60,054 bases of DNA, taken from CAIOHW01 sp964432565 (GTDB lineage: Bacteria; Bdellovibrionota; UBA1018). Where the stretch lies: NCBI GenBank assembly GCA_964432565.1, contig CAYSOA010000014.1:1-60054 (forward strand), written 5' to 3'. This document shows, piece after piece, positions 59,641 to 60,054 of this stretch; positions within the stretch are counted from its first letter, which is position 1, and every line of letters begins with the position of its first letter. A program made the translations under genes and the position numbers. The notes under the pieces are model-generated. The model saw nothing but the letters and a program-made list of their open reading frames with translations. It was not told where the DNA came from and ran no database searches.

Positions 59641-60054
59641 ATGAAAACAGCTCTACACGCTCTGTTTCTGATCTCTGGATTTTTCGTGGCAGGTGCGAGT
59701 CAGGCCGAATCGCCCAGGGTGATTGCCACCTGCGAGACCCTGAGCCGAGAGTTGGACTCGCGCTTCGCGATCTACGATCTGGATTCAAAGCACTTCTTGA
59801 TCGCCTGGATCGGGAGTGATCATCACGTCGAGGGTCATTCGCCGCTCTTCCTGGAGAGGGTGAGAAAGACTTCCTTCATCCAGATGGACACCGGAGGTGA
59901 AGTCCTCGCGGAAGATCCACAGCGAGTGAAGCTAGAAATCGACCTTCGCTCTGGCAAGGGAAGAATGGAGTATTTCAAGTGGCACGGTTACAAAAGTAGT
60001 CTGTTCAGCCGCACAGCCGATCTGAAACTTGAAGCTCAAGTGGCCTGCGAAATG
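59641..60054 (+). CDS. exported protein, cut by window end
   Basis: The first 138 codons of an open frame starting at ATG 59641, with AAAGGTGA just upstream. A signal peptide is clear (MKTALHALFLISGFFVAGAS, cleavage near QAES). The mature part has a Cys in IATCETLSRE and continues to the edge without a stop. No family is recognised. The 176 bp between it and the divergent gene hold an ATAACT/AGTTAT inverted repeat near 59553 but no convincing promoter. Confidence 0.7.
   Translation, partial: MKTALHALFLISGFFVAGASQAESPRVIATCETLSRELDSRFAIYDLDSKHFLIAWIGSDHHVEGHSPLFLERVRKTSFIQMDTGGEVLAEDPQRVKLEIDLRSGKGRMEYFKWHGYKSSLFSRTADLKLEAQVACEM

Noticed and set aside
1..60054. tRNA, rRNA, prophage, insertion sequence or integron
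   Set aside because: No cloverleaf with CCA-type end, rRNA segment, transposase, integrase or phage structural gene was recognised on either strand.

Overview
The window reads as chromosomal DNA of a GC-rich Gram-negative bacterium. Predicted outer-membrane barrels with C-terminal aromatic residues, a lipoprotein, an Mla-type lipid transporter and a murein endopeptidase point to a diderm envelope, and the menaquinone genes point to respiration with menaquinone. The mix of tightly overlapping genes, many exported proteins of unknown function and GTG/TTG starts fits a deltaproteobacteria-like lineage such as Bdellovibrionota, but this is an inference from gene content, not an identification. 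A run of exactly 100 N inside aroC shows that the sequence is a scaffold. No rRNA, tRNA, CRISPR array, prophage or insertion sequence was recognised.

Layout. 0-4 kb: an outer-membrane barrel with a clear terminator, a membrane protein, a fatty-acid desaturase and a KGG-repeat protein. 4.2-8.5 kb (+): a coupled run of nucleotidyltransferase, metallophosphoesterase, HNH nuclease, SrkA-like kinase and MepA-like endopeptidase. 8.5-13 kb: aspartase/fumarase-family lyase, a receiver-only response regulator, an EEP hydrolase and a phospholipase D-family protein. 13-23.4 kb (+): aspS, glpD, aroB, a four-domain AroA-AroK-AroD-AroE fusion, aroC, a probable DHNA-CoA thioesterase and a barrel protein. 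23.4-30.2 kb (-): menF-menD-menH-menA-menC-menE, each gene touching the next. 30.3-31.9 kb (+): DAHP synthase and menG, divergent from menF. Together these genes encode nearly everything from the DAHP step through chorismate to menaquinone; only menB is not seen.

32-42 kb (-): two small exported proteins that share a duplicated upstream segment; a coupled run tmk-holB-ABC ATPase-ABC ATPase-permease-permease-MCE protein; a GYF-domain protein; two barrel proteins. The two ATPases have complementary motif losses, so the lipid transporter is predicted to be an asymmetric heterodimer with one working ATP site. 42-52.5 kb: pnp-rpsO with a structured leader, an RpoH-like sigma factor, an M16 peptidase, two envelope proteins, a malic enzyme-phosphotransacetylase fusion and RidA.

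52.5-60 kb: an ankyrin lipoprotein translationally coupled to a 998-residue exported helical protein with a hydrophobic segment and coiled coil, a short DASH-type cryptochrome, a TetR regulator with a 20-bp palindrome between it and a divergent exported protein, an exported protein of unknown function, and the start of another exported protein cut by the window end.

The strongest candidates for something unusual are: (1) the AROM-like arrangement, with aroB followed by an AroA-AroK-AroD-AroE fusion in the domain order of the eukaryotic AROM protein; (2) the heterodimeric Mla-like transporter with complementary degenerate ATP sites; (3) the 24-bp in-frame repeat that multiplies the His motif of chorismate synthase; and (4) the ankyrin lipoprotein plus large helical exported protein pair.
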